Counted from the first letter of the stretch, positions 25,512-34,054 are shown. The stretch is 64,000 bases of DNA from Luteitalea sp. TBR-22 (GCF_016865485.1 NZ_AP024452.1:5788501-5852500), one strand, 5' to 3'. The notes: a model not told the origin generated them from the sequence alone. Made by a program: numbers and translations.

Positions 25512-26123
25512 TCAGGCGTCGAGCCTGACGCCGAGCGCGCGCAGGTCGGCCCGGCACTGGCGCGGATCCGTGAACCGGATGGCGTGCATGCCGGCGGCGC
25601 GGCCGGCCTCGACGTTGGGCAGGCTGTCGTCGATGAAGACGGTGCGTGTCGGATCGAAGCCGGTGCGCTGCAGCGCGAGCGCGAACATGGCCGGGTCGGG
25701 CTTGGCGAGCCGCTCGACGCCGGAGATCACCACGTCCTCGAACCAGTCGAGGAACGGGAAGTGCGCCTGCGCCTTCGGGTACGTCTCGGCCGACCAGTTG
25801 GTCAGCGCCGCGAGGCGGTAGCCGCCCTCGCGCAGTTCCTGCAGCATCGCGACGCTCTCGTCGATGGCGCCGCCGAGCATCCGCGGCCACTCGCTCTGCC
25901 ACTCGGCCAGCAGGGCCGCGTGCTGGGGATAGAGGCGCGTGCGCTCCTCGATGGCCTGGGCGAACGGCTTGCCGAGATCCATCTCGTGGTTCCAGCTGCC
26001 CGGCGCGACCTCGGCGAGGAATGCCTCCATCTCGTCCTCGCTGGCGAAGCGGTCGCGGTAGTGGTTGCGGGGATCCCAGCGGATCAGGACGTTGCCGAGG
26101 TCGAACAGGAGCGCGTCAATCAT
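25512..26123 (-). CDS. HAD-superfamily phosphatase, YihX-like
   Basis: A 203-residue HAD hydrolase of subfamily IA. Motif I is LLFDLGNVLIRWDP, with the nucleophile Asp and Asn in place of the usual second Asp, as in E. coli YihX. Motif II is LAALTNWSAE, motif III the lysine of RLAKPDPAMF, and motif IV FIDDSLPNVEAGRAAGM. YihX dephosphorylates alpha-glucose 1-phosphate; the substrate here is unproven. ATG 26123 begins exactly at motif I, and the sequence before it is the GGCCTTC repeat region rather than protein. Confidence 0.9.
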   Translation of the reverse strand: MIDALLFDLGNVLIRWDPRNHYRDRFASEDEMEAFLAEVAPGSWNHEMDLGKPFAQAIEERTRLYPQHAALLAEWQSEWPRMLGGAIDESVAMLQELREGGYRLAALTNWSAETYPKAQAHFPFLDWFEDVVISGVERLAKPDPAMFALALQRTGFDPTRTVFIDDSLPNVEAGRAAGMHAIRFTDPRQCRADLRALGVRLDA

Positions 26124-26133
26124 GGCAGCAGTC

Positions 26134-26294
26134 GGCCTTCGTCTCAGTGGGGCCTTCGTCATTCGGCCTTGGTCATCGGCCTTCGTCATGCGGCCGTCGG
26201 CCTTCGTTGCCGGACCAGCGCTACGTCGCGCGCGGCGATGCTCGGAGACCGGCGCCCAGTACGACATTCCGGCATCGCAGCATCGCGGCGGCAT
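26134..26294. repeat. Heptad array GGCCTTC/GTCATTC and inverted octamer array
   Basis: At 26134-26205 GGCCTTC alternates with GTCATTC-type heptads; a 22-bp stretch within it (from 26151) recurs in inverted form at about 60594-60615. At 26263-26294 the reverse complement of the GATGCCGC octamer family ends in the GGAATGTC boundary shared with 51393. The whole 249-bp gap between the exbD terminator and the HAD gene is repeat-like. Confidence 0.7.
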
Positions 26295-26311
26295 GGCCAG
26301 TGAGCGAACGC

Positions 26312-26350
26312 GACAACGCCGGCGCCCTGTTGGGGAGCGCCGGCGTTGTC
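26312..26350 (-). terminator. Terminator of the tonB-exbB-exbD operon
   Basis: A 14-bp perfect stem (26312-26325 with 26337-26350) has an 11-nt loop. It lies 22 bp beyond the last exbD stop on the minus strand. Confidence 0.75.
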
Positions 26351-26372
26351 GTGTGTGAGCGAGCGTGTCGGA

Positions 26373-26816
26373 CTACTTGCCGCGCATGCCCTCGGTGACG
26401 ATGCCGACCTTGTCGACGCCGGCACCGCGCGCCGCGTCGATGGCCTGCACGACGTTGCCGTACGGCAGCGTCGGGGCGCCCAGGATGAACATCGTCTTCT
26501 CCTTGCGCGACTCGAAGATCTCGGCGAGTCGGCTCTGGAGGTCGCCGATCTGGACGTCCTGGTTGTTGATCGACATGCTGCGATCGGCGTTCATCGTCAA
26601 CACGATCTGCGTGTTGTCGGCGGCCGATTCGGCGCTCTTGGTCTCGAGCGGCAGGTTGATGTCGGTTCCCTTCTGGGTCATCGGGAGCGCCGCCATGAAG
26701 ATGACGAGCAGCACGAGCAGCACGTCGATCAGCGGCGTCACGTTCATGTCCGAACTGGTCTGCGGGAGCTCTCCCTTCTGGACCGTTTCGGCGCCAAGGT
26801 GCCTGTGGGCGGACAT
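26373..26816 (-). CDS. exbD: Biopolymer transport protein ExbD/TolR
   Basis: A 147-residue inner-membrane protein with a single N-terminal TM helix. It has the ExbD signature MNVTPLIDVLLVLLVIFMAA, with the proton-path aspartate in PLIDV, and a periplasmic domain. It ends KVGIVTEGMRGK. It would form the proton-driven motor with ExbB and TonB. The start is 2 bp downstream of the preceding exbD. Two tandem exbD genes after one exbB is common in Acidobacteriota, Bacteroidota and Myxococcota and may form a heteromeric motor. Confidence 0.93.
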   Translation of the reverse strand: MSAHRHLGAETVQKGELPQTSSDMNVTPLIDVLLVLLVIFMAALPMTQKGTDINLPLETKSAESAADNTQIVLTMNADRSMSINNQDVQIGDLQSRLAEIFESRKEKTMFILGAPTLPYGNVVQAIDAARGAGVDKVGIVTEGMRGK

Positions 26817-26818
26817 GG

Positions 26819-27256
26819 CTAGTCGCCTCCCCCTTCTCCGGGCTTCTTCTTGCTCTCGGTGATGAGGGCCACGTTCTCGATGCCGGCCTCGCGCAGCTTG
26901 TCCATCATCGACATGATGGCGGCGTAGGGGGCGTCGGTGTCGCCCTTGAGGTAGACGATGCGCTCCGCCTTCTCTTCGAGGGCGAACTTGATGCGGTCGA
27001 CGGCCTCGGACTCCGACACCTGGATGTTGTTGACGTACAGATTCTTCTGCGCGTCGACGTGGACAACCGTCTGTTCCTGGGTGTCAGGCTTCTCAGACGT
27101 GTTGTCCGCGTACGGCAGCTGCACGTTCACGCCCTTCTGCAACAGGGGCGCGATGAGCATCATGATGATGAGCAGCACCAGCATGATGTCCACGAGGGGG
27201 GTGACGTTGATGTCGGCCTTGATGCCGCCCTTCCCGCCCCCCATTGACATTGCCAT
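26819..27256 (-). CDS. exbD: Biopolymer transport protein ExbD/TolR, second copy
   Basis: A 145-residue ExbD with TM segment DINVTPLVDIMLVLLIIMML; the key Asp is in PLVDI. The N-terminus is a short Gly/Lys-rich cytoplasmic tail (MAMSMGGGKGGIK) and the C-terminus is Gly/Lys-rich (KKKPGEGGGD). Three closely spaced ATGs (27256, 27250, 27244) exist; SD GAGGAG fits the first. It differs substantially from its neighbour, so the two are not interchangeable copies. The gene lies 63 bp after exbB. Confidence 0.93.
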   Translation of the reverse strand: MAMSMGGGKGGIKADINVTPLVDIMLVLLIIMMLIAPLLQKGVNVQLPYADNTSEKPDTQEQTVVHVDAQKNLYVNNIQVSESEAVDRIKFALEEKAERIVYLKGDTDAPYAAIMSMMDKLREAGIENVALITESKKKPGEGGGD

Positions 27257-27319
27257 GGGAACTCTCCTCGGGAGGGGACCGCGCCGCGAGGCGTGGTCCC
27301 CGTCAGAACCAGTTCGTCC

Positions 27320-28000
27320 TTAATTGCTCTTCTTGACGAAGTAGTCGACCATCTCCGACGAGCTGTTGTCCATCTCGACGTTGAAGTACTCGAGGCGGCC
27401 CGTCAGGTAGTTGTAGAACCACACCGCCGGGATGGCCACGACGAGGCCGAGTGCCGTCTCGACGAGCGCTTCCGAAATACCGGCCGACACCGACCCGATA
27501 CCGCCCGAGCCCGTGGCCGCGATGCCCTGGAACGCCGAGATGACGCCGACGACCGTGCCGAGCAGACCGACGAACGGGGCCGTCGAGCCGATGGTCGCCA
27601 GCGAGGAGACGCCCTTCTTCAGGTCGTTGCTGGTGAGCGCCGTGGCGCGCTGGATGGCGCGACGGACCGTGTCCAGCAGGTCGTCGCGGTTGAGCGCCTG
27701 GCCGCTCTCGCTCTGGAACTGGTACTCCTGCAGCCCCGCGAGCACGACCTTCGCGAGGTGGCTGTAGCGGAAGTTCTTCGACTGCGAGAGCGCGATCGCG
27801 TCCTTGAGGCGGCCCTCCTTGAGGTGCTTGGCCACCTGCGGCGCGTAGAGCTTCGACTGCTTGCGCGCCTGCGAGAAGGTGTACCACCGCTCCACGAACA
27901 CGCCCACCGACCAGAAGGACATGAAGAAGAGGATGTAGGCCACCAGCTTGGCAACGAAGCCCATCTGCTGCCACATGTGAATCAGATTCAGATCACCCAT
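27320..28000 (-). CDS. exbB: MotA/TolQ/ExbB proton channel family protein
   Basis: A 226-residue inner-membrane protein. TM1 is around residues 15-37 (KLVAYILFFMSFWSVGVFVE). The conserved two-helix channel block follows about residues 120-190 (LATIGSTAPFVGLLGTVVGV, ALVETALGLVVAIPAVWFYN). It forms the pentameric ExbB ring around ExbD helices and powers TonB. A strong SD (GGAGGGGTGGAG) precedes the ATG. In the operon tonB-exbB-exbD-exbD it serves the two large receptors at 16-25 kb; a TolQ role cannot be fully excluded, but the adjacent tonB favours ExbB. Confidence 0.94.
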   Translation of the reverse strand: MGDLNLIHMWQQMGFVAKLVAYILFFMSFWSVGVFVERWYTFSQARKQSKLYAPQVAKHLKEGRLKDAIALSQSKNFRYSHLAKVVLAGLQEYQFQSESGQALNRDDLLDTVRRAIQRATALTSNDLKKGVSSLATIGSTAPFVGLLGTVVGVISAFQGIAATGSGGIGSVSAGISEALVETALGLVVAIPAVWFYNYLTGRLEYFNVEMDNSSSEMVDYFVKKSN

Positions 28001-28034
28001 TGCGCTCCACCCCTCCGGGGATGACTCCTGGGAC

Positions 28035-28134
28035 GCTCCCGCTCCGGGAGCACGCCCATCGTTCGTACGTGTTTAAGTGCGACCGATCGTTGTTGACGTG
28101 ACAGGCTCCGCGCCCTCGGCACCGAGGGCGCGGG
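28035..28134 (-). promoter_or_regulatory. Two intercistronic hairpins between tonB and exbB
   Basis: Stem CCGCGCCCTCGG with a 2-nt loop at 28109-28134 (12 bp, perfect), and GCTCCCG-CTC-CGGGAGC at 28035-28051. Neither has a T tract on the minus strand, so processing or partial attenuation is more likely than termination. Confidence 0.6.
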
Positions 28135-28145
28135 AACCCAGGGAC

Positions 28146-28889
28146 CTACTGCAACGTAAAGTTCACAGTGACGGTCATGATGACCGGCACCGGCACGCCG
28201 TTCAGCAGCGTGGGGGTGTACTCCCACTGCTTCACGGCGTCGAGGGCGGCCTGATCCAGCAGCGGGATGCTGCGGAGCACGCGCGCGTTCTGCACCTTGC
28301 CATTCGGACCGATCGTGGCCTCGATGATGACCACACCGGCCACGCGCGCCGACTGCGCAATCTGCGGATAGACCGGCTTGACGTCGCGGGTCTTCTTCGG
28401 CGGGGCGATGTTGCCACCCACGCGCACCGGCTGCGTCGGCGCCGGGGGCGGCGGCGGCGGAGGCGGCGCTGACGGCAGACCACCGACCACGCCACCGAGC
28501 GCTCCACCGGGGATGCCACCCTCGACACCACCGGGCACGCCCACGCCGACATTGGCGGCAGGCGGGGCCGGAGCCTCGGGCTTGATTTCCTTCGGCGGCT
28601 CGATCGGCGCGGCGTTCGGGTTGGTCACCGGCGTCGGCGTCGGCGTCGGCGCGGCCGCCGCAGGGGGCGGCGGCGGCGGCGGCGGAGGCGGCGGGGGCGG
28701 CGGCGGCGCGCCCACGAACGCCATCATGCTCGGCGTCTCGGGCAACGCGTCCATGGCCATCAAGGGGACGATGACGATCGCCCCGACGATGGCCAGGTGC
28801 ACAAGGATCGAAACGGGGACCGTGTACCACTTCTGCGACCCGACCTTGATGGACGGATCGACCACGTCCCCGAACATGTCTTTCGGCAC
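28146..28889 (-). CDS. tonB: TonB energy transducer with long polyproline linker
   Basis: A 247-residue protein. The cytoplasmic N-terminus contains KVGSQKWYTVPVSILVHLAI leading into one TM helix (about residues 25-45), then MMAFVGAP and a run of 15 prolines. A Pro/Thr/Gly-rich periplasmic linker follows, then a C-terminal TonB domain (KPVYPQIAQSARVAGVVIIE, LLDQAALDAVKQWEYTPTLL, TVTVNFTLQ). The start is GTG at 28889, chosen because SD GGAGG lies 8 nt upstream; the next ATG is four codons in. First gene of the operon, read from a consensus promoter. Confidence 0.94.
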   Translation of the reverse strand: MPKDMFGDVVDPSIKVGSQKWYTVPVSILVHLAIVGAIVIVPLMAMDALPETPSMMAFVGAPPPPPPPPPPPPPPPAAAAPTPTPTPVTNPNAAPIEPPKEIKPEAPAPPAANVGVGVPGGVEGGIPGGALGGVVGGLPSAPPPPPPPPAPTQPVRVGGNIAPPKKTRDVKPVYPQIAQSARVAGVVIIEATIGPNGKVQNARVLRSIPLLDQAALDAVKQWEYTPTLLNGVPVPVIMTVTVNFTLQ

Positions 28890-28941
28890 TGGCCTGTCCT
28901 CCTACCGACCCTGACGCTAAAGCTTCCGTCGTGAGGCGGCG

Positions 28942-28971
28942 ATTATAGCGACAGCAAAAAAACAGTGTCAA
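28942..28971 (-). promoter_or_regulatory. Consensus sigma-70 promoter of the tonB operon
   Basis: Read on the minus strand: TTGACA (28971-28966), 18-bp spacer containing a run of seven T, TATAAT (28947-28942). The leader is about 45 nt. This is the best consensus promoter in the window. Confidence 0.85.
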
Positions 28972-29194
28972 CGAACTCCGATGTCCTCTTTGACACCGGT
29001 TTTCGGGATTCGGCACATGGTCGCGCCGAATATTTTTCCCGCCGCGCCCCGCCCCATCCATCGGCATGCCACGCGCGTGGTCACCACCCCGTCACACGAC
29101 AGGTTTCCCGACGCGCGCCCCGCCTGAGGTCGCAGATCGCCGATCGTATGCGCGCCGCCGCGCGCATGTCAAAACCCGGCCGTTGATCGGCGCG
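28972..29194. other. Gap between tonB promoter and DUF502 gene
   Basis: With the promoter and leader this makes about 305 bp without a gene. At 29008-29037, ATTCGGC pairs with GCCGAAT and is followed by ATTTTT on the plus strand. This has terminator shape but no plus-strand gene is upstream. Nothing else was recognised. Confidence 0.45.
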
Positions 29195-29887
29195 TCACGC
29201 CAGGCCGGACGGCGGCCGTCGCGCCTCGCCCTGGTCCGTTCGCGGCGCCGTGATGGCGGGGGGCAACGCCATGCCGCCGGTGAGGAACACCCGCACGCCT
29301 TCCTCCACAGACAGGTCGGGAAACCGGACGCGGGCACGCCGGTAGAGCAGGATGTCGCCCAAGTACAGGTGATTGGTCGGCACGTACACCGCCACCCACG
29401 CCTCCGGCTGCCCCGCCTCGTCGGGCACCGTCAGCTCGCGCGTGAGAAAACCCAGCACCATGCCGCGCTGCGGCTCCTCCACCAGGACCACGCGCTTGAA
29501 GCCCGAGTCGTTCTGCGGATTGAACGCCCACACCAGTTGCTTGACCGGCGCGTAGATGGACCGGAAGAGCGGCACGAGCATGAGGTAGTACTCGGCCCGC
29601 TGCAACAGGCGCCGCCCGACGACGTTGGCGGCGAAGAACCCCACCACGAGGATGCCCACCGCCGTGGCGGCGATGCCGAGCCCCGGTACTCGCCTGCCGA
29701 ACGCGCGCTCCACCAACGGCGAGGTGAGCGCATCGGCGACGCCGAAGATCCACACCAGCGCCGCCAGGCTGAGCGCCAGCGGCACGGTGACGAAGAAGCC
29801 CGCCACGAACCGGCGGCGCAGGTAGCTCCACACCAGCGGATGCTCCCGAAAAGGCACGCGCGCCGCGATCGGGACCGCGGCGCGCAT
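29195..29887 (-). CDS. DUF502 family membrane protein
   Basis: A 230-residue protein with two TM helices near the N-terminus (about residues 25-50, FFVTVPLALSLAALVWIFGV, and 70-92, GIAATAVGILVVGFFAANVV). The family domain follows: LVPLFRSIYAPVKQLVWAF, FKRVVLVEEPQRGMVLGFLT and VYVPTNHLYLGDILLY. The function of DUF502 is unknown. It lies 36 bp after secF on the same strand, so it may be the last gene of the tgt-yajC-secD-secF operon and membrane-located. Confidence 0.85.
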   Translation of the reverse strand: MRAAVPIAARVPFREHPLVWSYLRRRFVAGFFVTVPLALSLAALVWIFGVADALTSPLVERAFGRRVPGLGIAATAVGILVVGFFAANVVGRRLLQRAEYYLMLVPLFRSIYAPVKQLVWAFNPQNDSGFKRVVLVEEPQRGMVLGFLTRELTVPDEAGQPEAWVAVYVPTNHLYLGDILLYRRARVRFPDLSVEEGVRVFLTGGMALPPAITAPRTDQGEARRPPSGLA

Positions 29888-29923
29888 GGAGGTGCACGGC
29901 GAGTGGCCGCCGTGCGGCCGACG

Positions 29924-30898
29924 TCAGGCGTTACGACGTTCGCGGCGGCGCGGACGGTCGCCGGCCGCGCGTGCCGGCGCCGCCGGGGCGACGGGCGTCG
30001 TCTCGTTCTTGCTGAGCATGATCGCGATCGCCGATGCGATGAACACCGTCGAGTAGGTGCCGCTGATGATGCCCACCAGCATGGTGAACGCGAAGCCCTC
30101 GAGCACCTCGCCGCCGAAGATGTACAACGCGAGCACGGAGAGGAACGTCGTGCCGGCCGTGATGATCGTGCGGCTCAGCGTCTGGTTGACCGCCGTGTTG
30201 ACCTGCGACTCCAGCGAGGCGCCGCGCATGGTGCGGAAGTTCTCGCGGACGCGGTCGAAGATGACGATGGTGTCGTTGACCGAGTAGCCGGTGATCGTGA
30301 GGATCGCCGCGATGATGTTCAACGACAGCTCGTAGCCGAAGAACGTCAGCACCGCGAGCGTGACGATCACGTCGTGCAGGGTGGCGGCGATGGCGCCGAC
30401 CGCGAAGGACAGGCGGAAGCGGAAGGCGATGTAGAGCGTGATGCCGAGGATGCTCGCCAGGGTCGCGTAGACGCCCTTGCGCTGCAGGTCCTTGCCGATG
30501 ACCGGCCCGACGATCTCGGTGCTGATCGGCTCGAAGGCGCCGATGTTGGCCGCGCGCACCGCGTCGACCACCTGGCGGGCGCCCTGCTCGAGGCTGGTGC
30601 CCTGCTCGGTGGCCTGCGCCTGCGGCAGACGGATCAGCACCTCGTTGGCGCTGGCCGCGCCATACTGCTGCACCACCTTCTCGCCGGGGATGCGGTCGAG
30701 CGCCTTGCGCACCACCTCCTCGGAGGTCGGCTGCTGGAACTTGAGCACGACGATCGTGCCGCCGGAGAAGTCGATGCCGAGCGGCAGGCCGTTGCGGGCG
30801 ATCTGCACCAGACCGAGCACCACGATCAGCGCCGAGAAGGCGATCGCGTGCCAGCGCCACTTGGTGAAGTTGTAATTGGCGTTCGAGAACAGGTCCAT
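29924..30898 (-). CDS. secF: Protein translocase subunit SecF
   Basis: A 324-residue inner-membrane protein. It has an N-terminal TM helix, a periplasmic P1-like domain with GIDFSGGTIVVLKFQ, and five further TM helices with ITGYSVNDTIVIFDRVREN, the SecF hallmark. The C-terminal tail is basic and Ala/Pro-rich. With SecD it uses the proton gradient to pull preproteins through SecYEG from the periplasmic side. ATG 30898 lies 7 bp after the secD stop. Confidence 0.96.
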   Translation of the reverse strand: MDLFSNANYNFTKWRWHAIAFSALIVVLGLVQIARNGLPLGIDFSGGTIVVLKFQQPTSEEVVRKALDRIPGEKVVQQYGAASANEVLIRLPQAQATEQGTSLEQGARQVVDAVRAANIGAFEPISTEIVGPVIGKDLQRKGVYATLASILGITLYIAFRFRLSFAVGAIAATLHDVIVTLAVLTFFGYELSLNIIAAILTITGYSVNDTIVIFDRVRENFRTMRGASLESQVNTAVNQTLSRTIITAGTTFLSVLALYIFGGEVLEGFAFTMLVGIISGTYSTVFIASAIAIMLSKNETTPVAPAAPARAAGDRPRRRERRNA

Positions 30899-30905
30899 GG
30901 CGCCC

Positions 30906-32471
30906 TCAGATGCTCAACTTCGCGGCCTGCGGGCGACGCGACAGGATGAGTTCGAACAGCGTGCGCGACACGAACACGGCCGTGAACACGTTGGACAGCA
31001 AGCCGAAGAACAGGGTGGTGGCAAAGCCGCGAATCGGGCCGGTGCCGAACTGGAACAGGAACGCCGCCGAGATGAGCGACGCGACGTGCGTGTCGAGAAT
31101 GGTGAGGAACACGCGGTCGAAGCCGGCGGCCACCGCGGCGCGCGCCGACTTGCCCGACCCCATCTCCTCCTTGATGCGCTCGAAGATGAGCACGTTGGAG
31201 TCCACGCCCATGCCGATCGTCAGGATGAAGCCGGCGATGCCCGGCAGCGTCATGACGGCGCCGATGTAGGCCATGAAGCCGAGCAGGATGAGCAGGTTGA
31301 GGCTGATCGAGAGCAGGGCGTTGAAGCCCGTGAGCTTGTAGTACGCCAGCATGAACAGCGTCACGAACCCCAGCCCGATGAGCGAGGCCATGACGCCGGC
31401 GCGGATGGAGTCGGCGCCGAGCGACGGGCCCACCGTGCGCTCCTCGAGGTAGGTGAGGCTGGCCGGCAGCGCACCGGAGCGGAGCGTCAGCGACAGATCC
31501 TGCACTTCCTGCTGCGTGAAGCTGCCCGAGATGCGTCCCTGGTCGTAGATGCGCCCCTCGATGGTCGGCGCGCTCTGCACCCGCCCGTCGAGGATGATCG
31601 CCAGCTGGCGGCCGATGTTCTGGGCGGTGAGCTGGCTGAACTTGTCGGCGCCCTGCTGGTTGAGCGAGAAGCCGACGGCGGGCTGGTTGTTCTCGTCGAG
31701 CGAGGGACGGGCATTGCGCAGGTCGCGGCCGGTGATGCCCGCTACCCGCTTGACGAGGTAGTAGACCGGCCCGGTCCCCTGGGCGTTGCCGGCCTCGGCG
31801 GCGCCGGGCACGATCTCGAGGTCGGGCGGCACCTGGCCGCCGCGGGCCGCGAGCAGCGCCTCGCGCGTCGGGGCCGGACCGTCCTCGACGATCTTCAGCT
31901 CGAGCAGCGCGGTCGACCGGATGATCTCCTTGGCACGGGCGACGTCGGTCACGCCGGGCATCTGGACGAGGATCTGGTCGCCATCGCCGTGCGGCGCGAC
32001 GATCGGCTCGGCAACGCCGAGTTCGTTGACGCGCCGCTCGATGGTCTGCAGCGCCTGGGCCACCGCTTCCTGTCGCAAGCGGGTGATCTGGGCCGACTTC
32101 AGCGTGAAGGTGTAGGAGCCGCCGACGCCCGAGGCGCGGTCGAACACCTGGCCCACCCACTCGTCGGCGATGCGGCGGAAGTCGGCGTCGCGGTCACCAG
32201 GCACGCCGTCGACGCGGAACGACCGCACGTCCTGTGGCGTGACGGCGCCGATCGAGACGCCCTGCCGCGACAGCTCGTCGCGCAGCCGCTCGGCGCTGGT
32301 CTCCGTCTCGAGCTTCAGCGCATCGTCGGTCTGGACGCGGAGCACGAGGTGGACGCCGCCCTTGAGGTCGAGGCCGAGCTTCACCTTGTCCTTGGGCGGA
32401 TAGAAGGCCGCGACGGCCAGTGCGACCACCACGAGGATGGCGATCACTTTCCAGCGAAGGTTGCTTGTCAT
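30906..32471 (-). CDS. secD: Protein translocase subunit SecD
   Basis: A 521-residue inner-membrane protein. TM1 is near the N-terminus, followed by DKVKLGLDLKGGVHLVLRVQ, a large periplasmic domain (VNELGVAEPIVAPHGDGDQI, ILDGRVQSAPTIEGRIYDQG) and a C-terminal helical bundle with FILTIGMGVDSNVLIFERIKE. The conserved Asp and Arg of SecDF proton conduction lie in the D-x-N-x-x-I-F-E-R segment. It works with SecF and YajC; the gene lies 6 bp after yajC. Confidence 0.96.
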   Translation of the reverse strand: MTSNLRWKVIAILVVVALAVAAFYPPKDKVKLGLDLKGGVHLVLRVQTDDALKLETETSAERLRDELSRQGVSIGAVTPQDVRSFRVDGVPGDRDADFRRIADEWVGQVFDRASGVGGSYTFTLKSAQITRLRQEAVAQALQTIERRVNELGVAEPIVAPHGDGDQILVQMPGVTDVARAKEIIRSTALLELKIVEDGPAPTREALLAARGGQVPPDLEIVPGAAEAGNAQGTGPVYYLVKRVAGITGRDLRNARPSLDENNQPAVGFSLNQQGADKFSQLTAQNIGRQLAIILDGRVQSAPTIEGRIYDQGRISGSFTQQEVQDLSLTLRSGALPASLTYLEERTVGPSLGADSIRAGVMASLIGLGFVTLFMLAYYKLTGFNALLSISLNLLILLGFMAYIGAVMTLPGIAGFILTIGMGVDSNVLIFERIKEEMGSGKSARAAVAAGFDRVFLTILDTHVASLISAAFLFQFGTGPIRGFATTLFFGLLSNVFTAVFVSRTLFELILSRRPQAAKLSI

Positions 32472-32477
32472 GAGGGA

Positions 32478-32831
32478 TTACGCGACGCCCTGGTCGGGGA
32501 CGACGGGGTCCTGGCCCTGCAGGCCGCCGACGGCCGCACGGGCGACGTCGATGCGGACCTGGGGCGCGATCTGCAGTTGCACGTGCTGCTCGCCGAGGCG
32601 GGTGATGGTGCCGTAGATGCCGCCGGTGGTGATGACCTTGTCGCCCACCTTCAGCCCCGACTGGAAGTCGGCGACCTTCTGCTGCCGCTTCTTCATCGGC
32701 AGCAGGACCATCACGTAGAAGATGCCCAGGATGATGACGAAGGGCAGCAACGACAGCCACGGGCTGGCGTTGGGATCGGCCGGCGCCGACAGGGCGACCA
32801 GCGAACGGGCGAACAGGCTCGGGGAGGGCAT
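32478..32831 (-). CDS. yajC: Preprotein translocase subunit YajC
   Basis: A 117-residue protein with one TM helix (LSLLPFVIILGIFYVMVLLP, about residues 25-45). The YajC core follows: MKKRQQKVADFQSGLKVGDK, then VITTGGIYGTITRL. It associates with SecDF. The ATG overlaps the tgt stop as ATGA on the minus strand, so translation is coupled. The extended N-terminus (MPSPSLFARSLVALSAPADP) is slightly longer than in E. coli. Confidence 0.94.
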   Translation of the reverse strand: MPSPSLFARSLVALSAPADPNASPWLSLLPFVIILGIFYVMVLLPMKKRQQKVADFQSGLKVGDKVITTGGIYGTITRLGEQHVQLQIAPQVRIDVARAAVGGLQGQDPVVPDQGVA

Positions 32832-33994
32832 CAGGAACTCGGGGCGGTCCGGGAGAAACGGCGGTGGAACTCCTGTCGAAACTGCTCGAACAACCCGAAA
32901 CCGATAGCCTGTCGGATCCTCCGGAGGGTGTCAAGGTAAAAGACGAGATTATGGATGCTCGCCAGGGTGCCGGCGTTCATCTCCTTGTTGTGGAACAGGT
33001 GACGCAGGTAGGCGCGCGAATGACGGCGGCAGGTGTCGCAGGGACACTGCGCGTCGATGGGGCGTTCGTCGCGCGCGAAGCGCGCGTTGCGCAGGTTCAG
33101 CGGTCCGTCGGGCGTGAAGACCTGCCCGTTGCGGGCGTTGCGGGTGGGCAGCACGCAGTCGAACATGTCGATGCCGCGCGCGACGCACTCCACCAGGTCG
33201 TCGGGCATGCCGGTGCCCATCAGGTAGCGCGGGCGGTCCTCCGGCAGCAGCGGCGTCGTGTACCCCACCACCTCGTACATCGTCTCCACCGACTCGCCGA
33301 CGCTCAGGCCGCCGATCGCATAGGACTCGAAGCCGATCTGCTGGAGCGCCTCGGCGCTCCTGGCGCGCAGGTGGGGATACACGCCGCCCTGCACGATCCC
33401 GAACTGCGCCTGGCCCGGGTTGGACACGGTCACGCCGGCGACCGGCCCGGCCTGCAGTTGCAGGAAGCGATCGCGTGCCCGCCGCGCCCAACGGAGAGTG
33501 AGGTCGAGCGAGGCCGCCGAGGCCGCCTCGCTGGCCGGGGCGGCGAGGCACTCGTCGAGCACCATGGCGATGTCGGGGCCGAGCTGCGCCTGGATGTCGA
33601 CCACCTTCTCCGGCGTCAGCTCGTGGCGGGACCCATCCAGGTGTGACTGGAAGCGGGCGCCCTCCTCGGTGATCTTCACCAGCGGGCCGAGGCTGAAGAT
33701 CTGGTAGCCGCCGCTGTCGGTCAGGATCGGGCCGGGCCAGCCGATGAACCGGTGCAGGCCGCCGCGCTCGGCAATCAGGTCGTCGCCGGGCCGCAGGTAC
33801 AAGTGATAGGTGTTGGCGAGGACGATCGAGGCGCCGGCGTCCTCGAGGGCCCGCTGCGTCACCCCGCGCACCGCCCCGCGGGTGCCGACCGGCATGAACG
33901 CCGGGGTCTCGACGACGCCGTGCGGCGTCTGCAGGCGCCCGGTGCGCGCCTGCCCGTCCCGGCCCGTCAGCGTGAACGCGAAGGCCCCGGGCAT
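32831..33994 (-). CDS. tgt: Queuine tRNA-ribosyltransferase (tRNA-guanine transglycosylase)
   Basis: A 387-residue TIM-barrel enzyme that exchanges G34 for preQ1 in tRNAs with GUN anticodons. Active-site blocks are PILTDSGGYQIFSLG (general acid/base Asp), GPDIAMVLDEC and GIDMFDCVLPTRNARNGQVF (nucleophile Asp in MFDCVLPTR). The zinc site is CPCDTCRRHSRAYLRHLFH. First gene of tgt-yajC-secD-secF, the same order as in E. coli. The ATG at 33994 faces the ddl promoter region. Confidence 0.97.
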   Translation of the reverse strand: MPGAFAFTLTGRDGQARTGRLQTPHGVVETPAFMPVGTRGAVRGVTQRALEDAGASIVLANTYHLYLRPGDDLIAERGGLHRFIGWPGPILTDSGGYQIFSLGPLVKITEEGARFQSHLDGSRHELTPEKVVDIQAQLGPDIAMVLDECLAAPASEAASAASLDLTLRWARRARDRFLQLQAGPVAGVTVSNPGQAQFGIVQGGVYPHLRARSAEALQQIGFESYAIGGLSVGESVETMYEVVGYTTPLLPEDRPRYLMGTGMPDDLVECVARGIDMFDCVLPTRNARNGQVFTPDGPLNLRNARFARDERPIDAQCPCDTCRRHSRAYLRHLFHNKEMNAGTLASIHNLVFYLDTLRRIRQAIGFGLFEQFRQEFHRRFSRTAPSS

Positions 33995-33999
33995 TCGGC

Positions 34000-34005
34000 T
34001 ATACT
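34000..34005 (+). promoter_or_regulatory. -10 TATACT for ddl
   Basis: TATACT lies 49 nt before the ddl start; no -35 consensus was seen. It is located 5 bp upstream of the divergent tgt ATG. Confidence 0.5.
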
Positions 34006-34054
34006 ACGGCATCCATCCGGCCCTCCCGGCCGCCTCCCGTACTCCAGGAGACCC

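Noticed and set aside
28378-28914. Glycine-rich open frame opposite tonB
   Set aside because: The glycine runs are the complement of the TonB proline codons; no SD or homology.
30876-32939. A 687-codon plus-strand open frame opposite secD and yajC
   Set aside because: It covers SecD, YajC and part of Tgt in antisense, and has no protein-like motifs.
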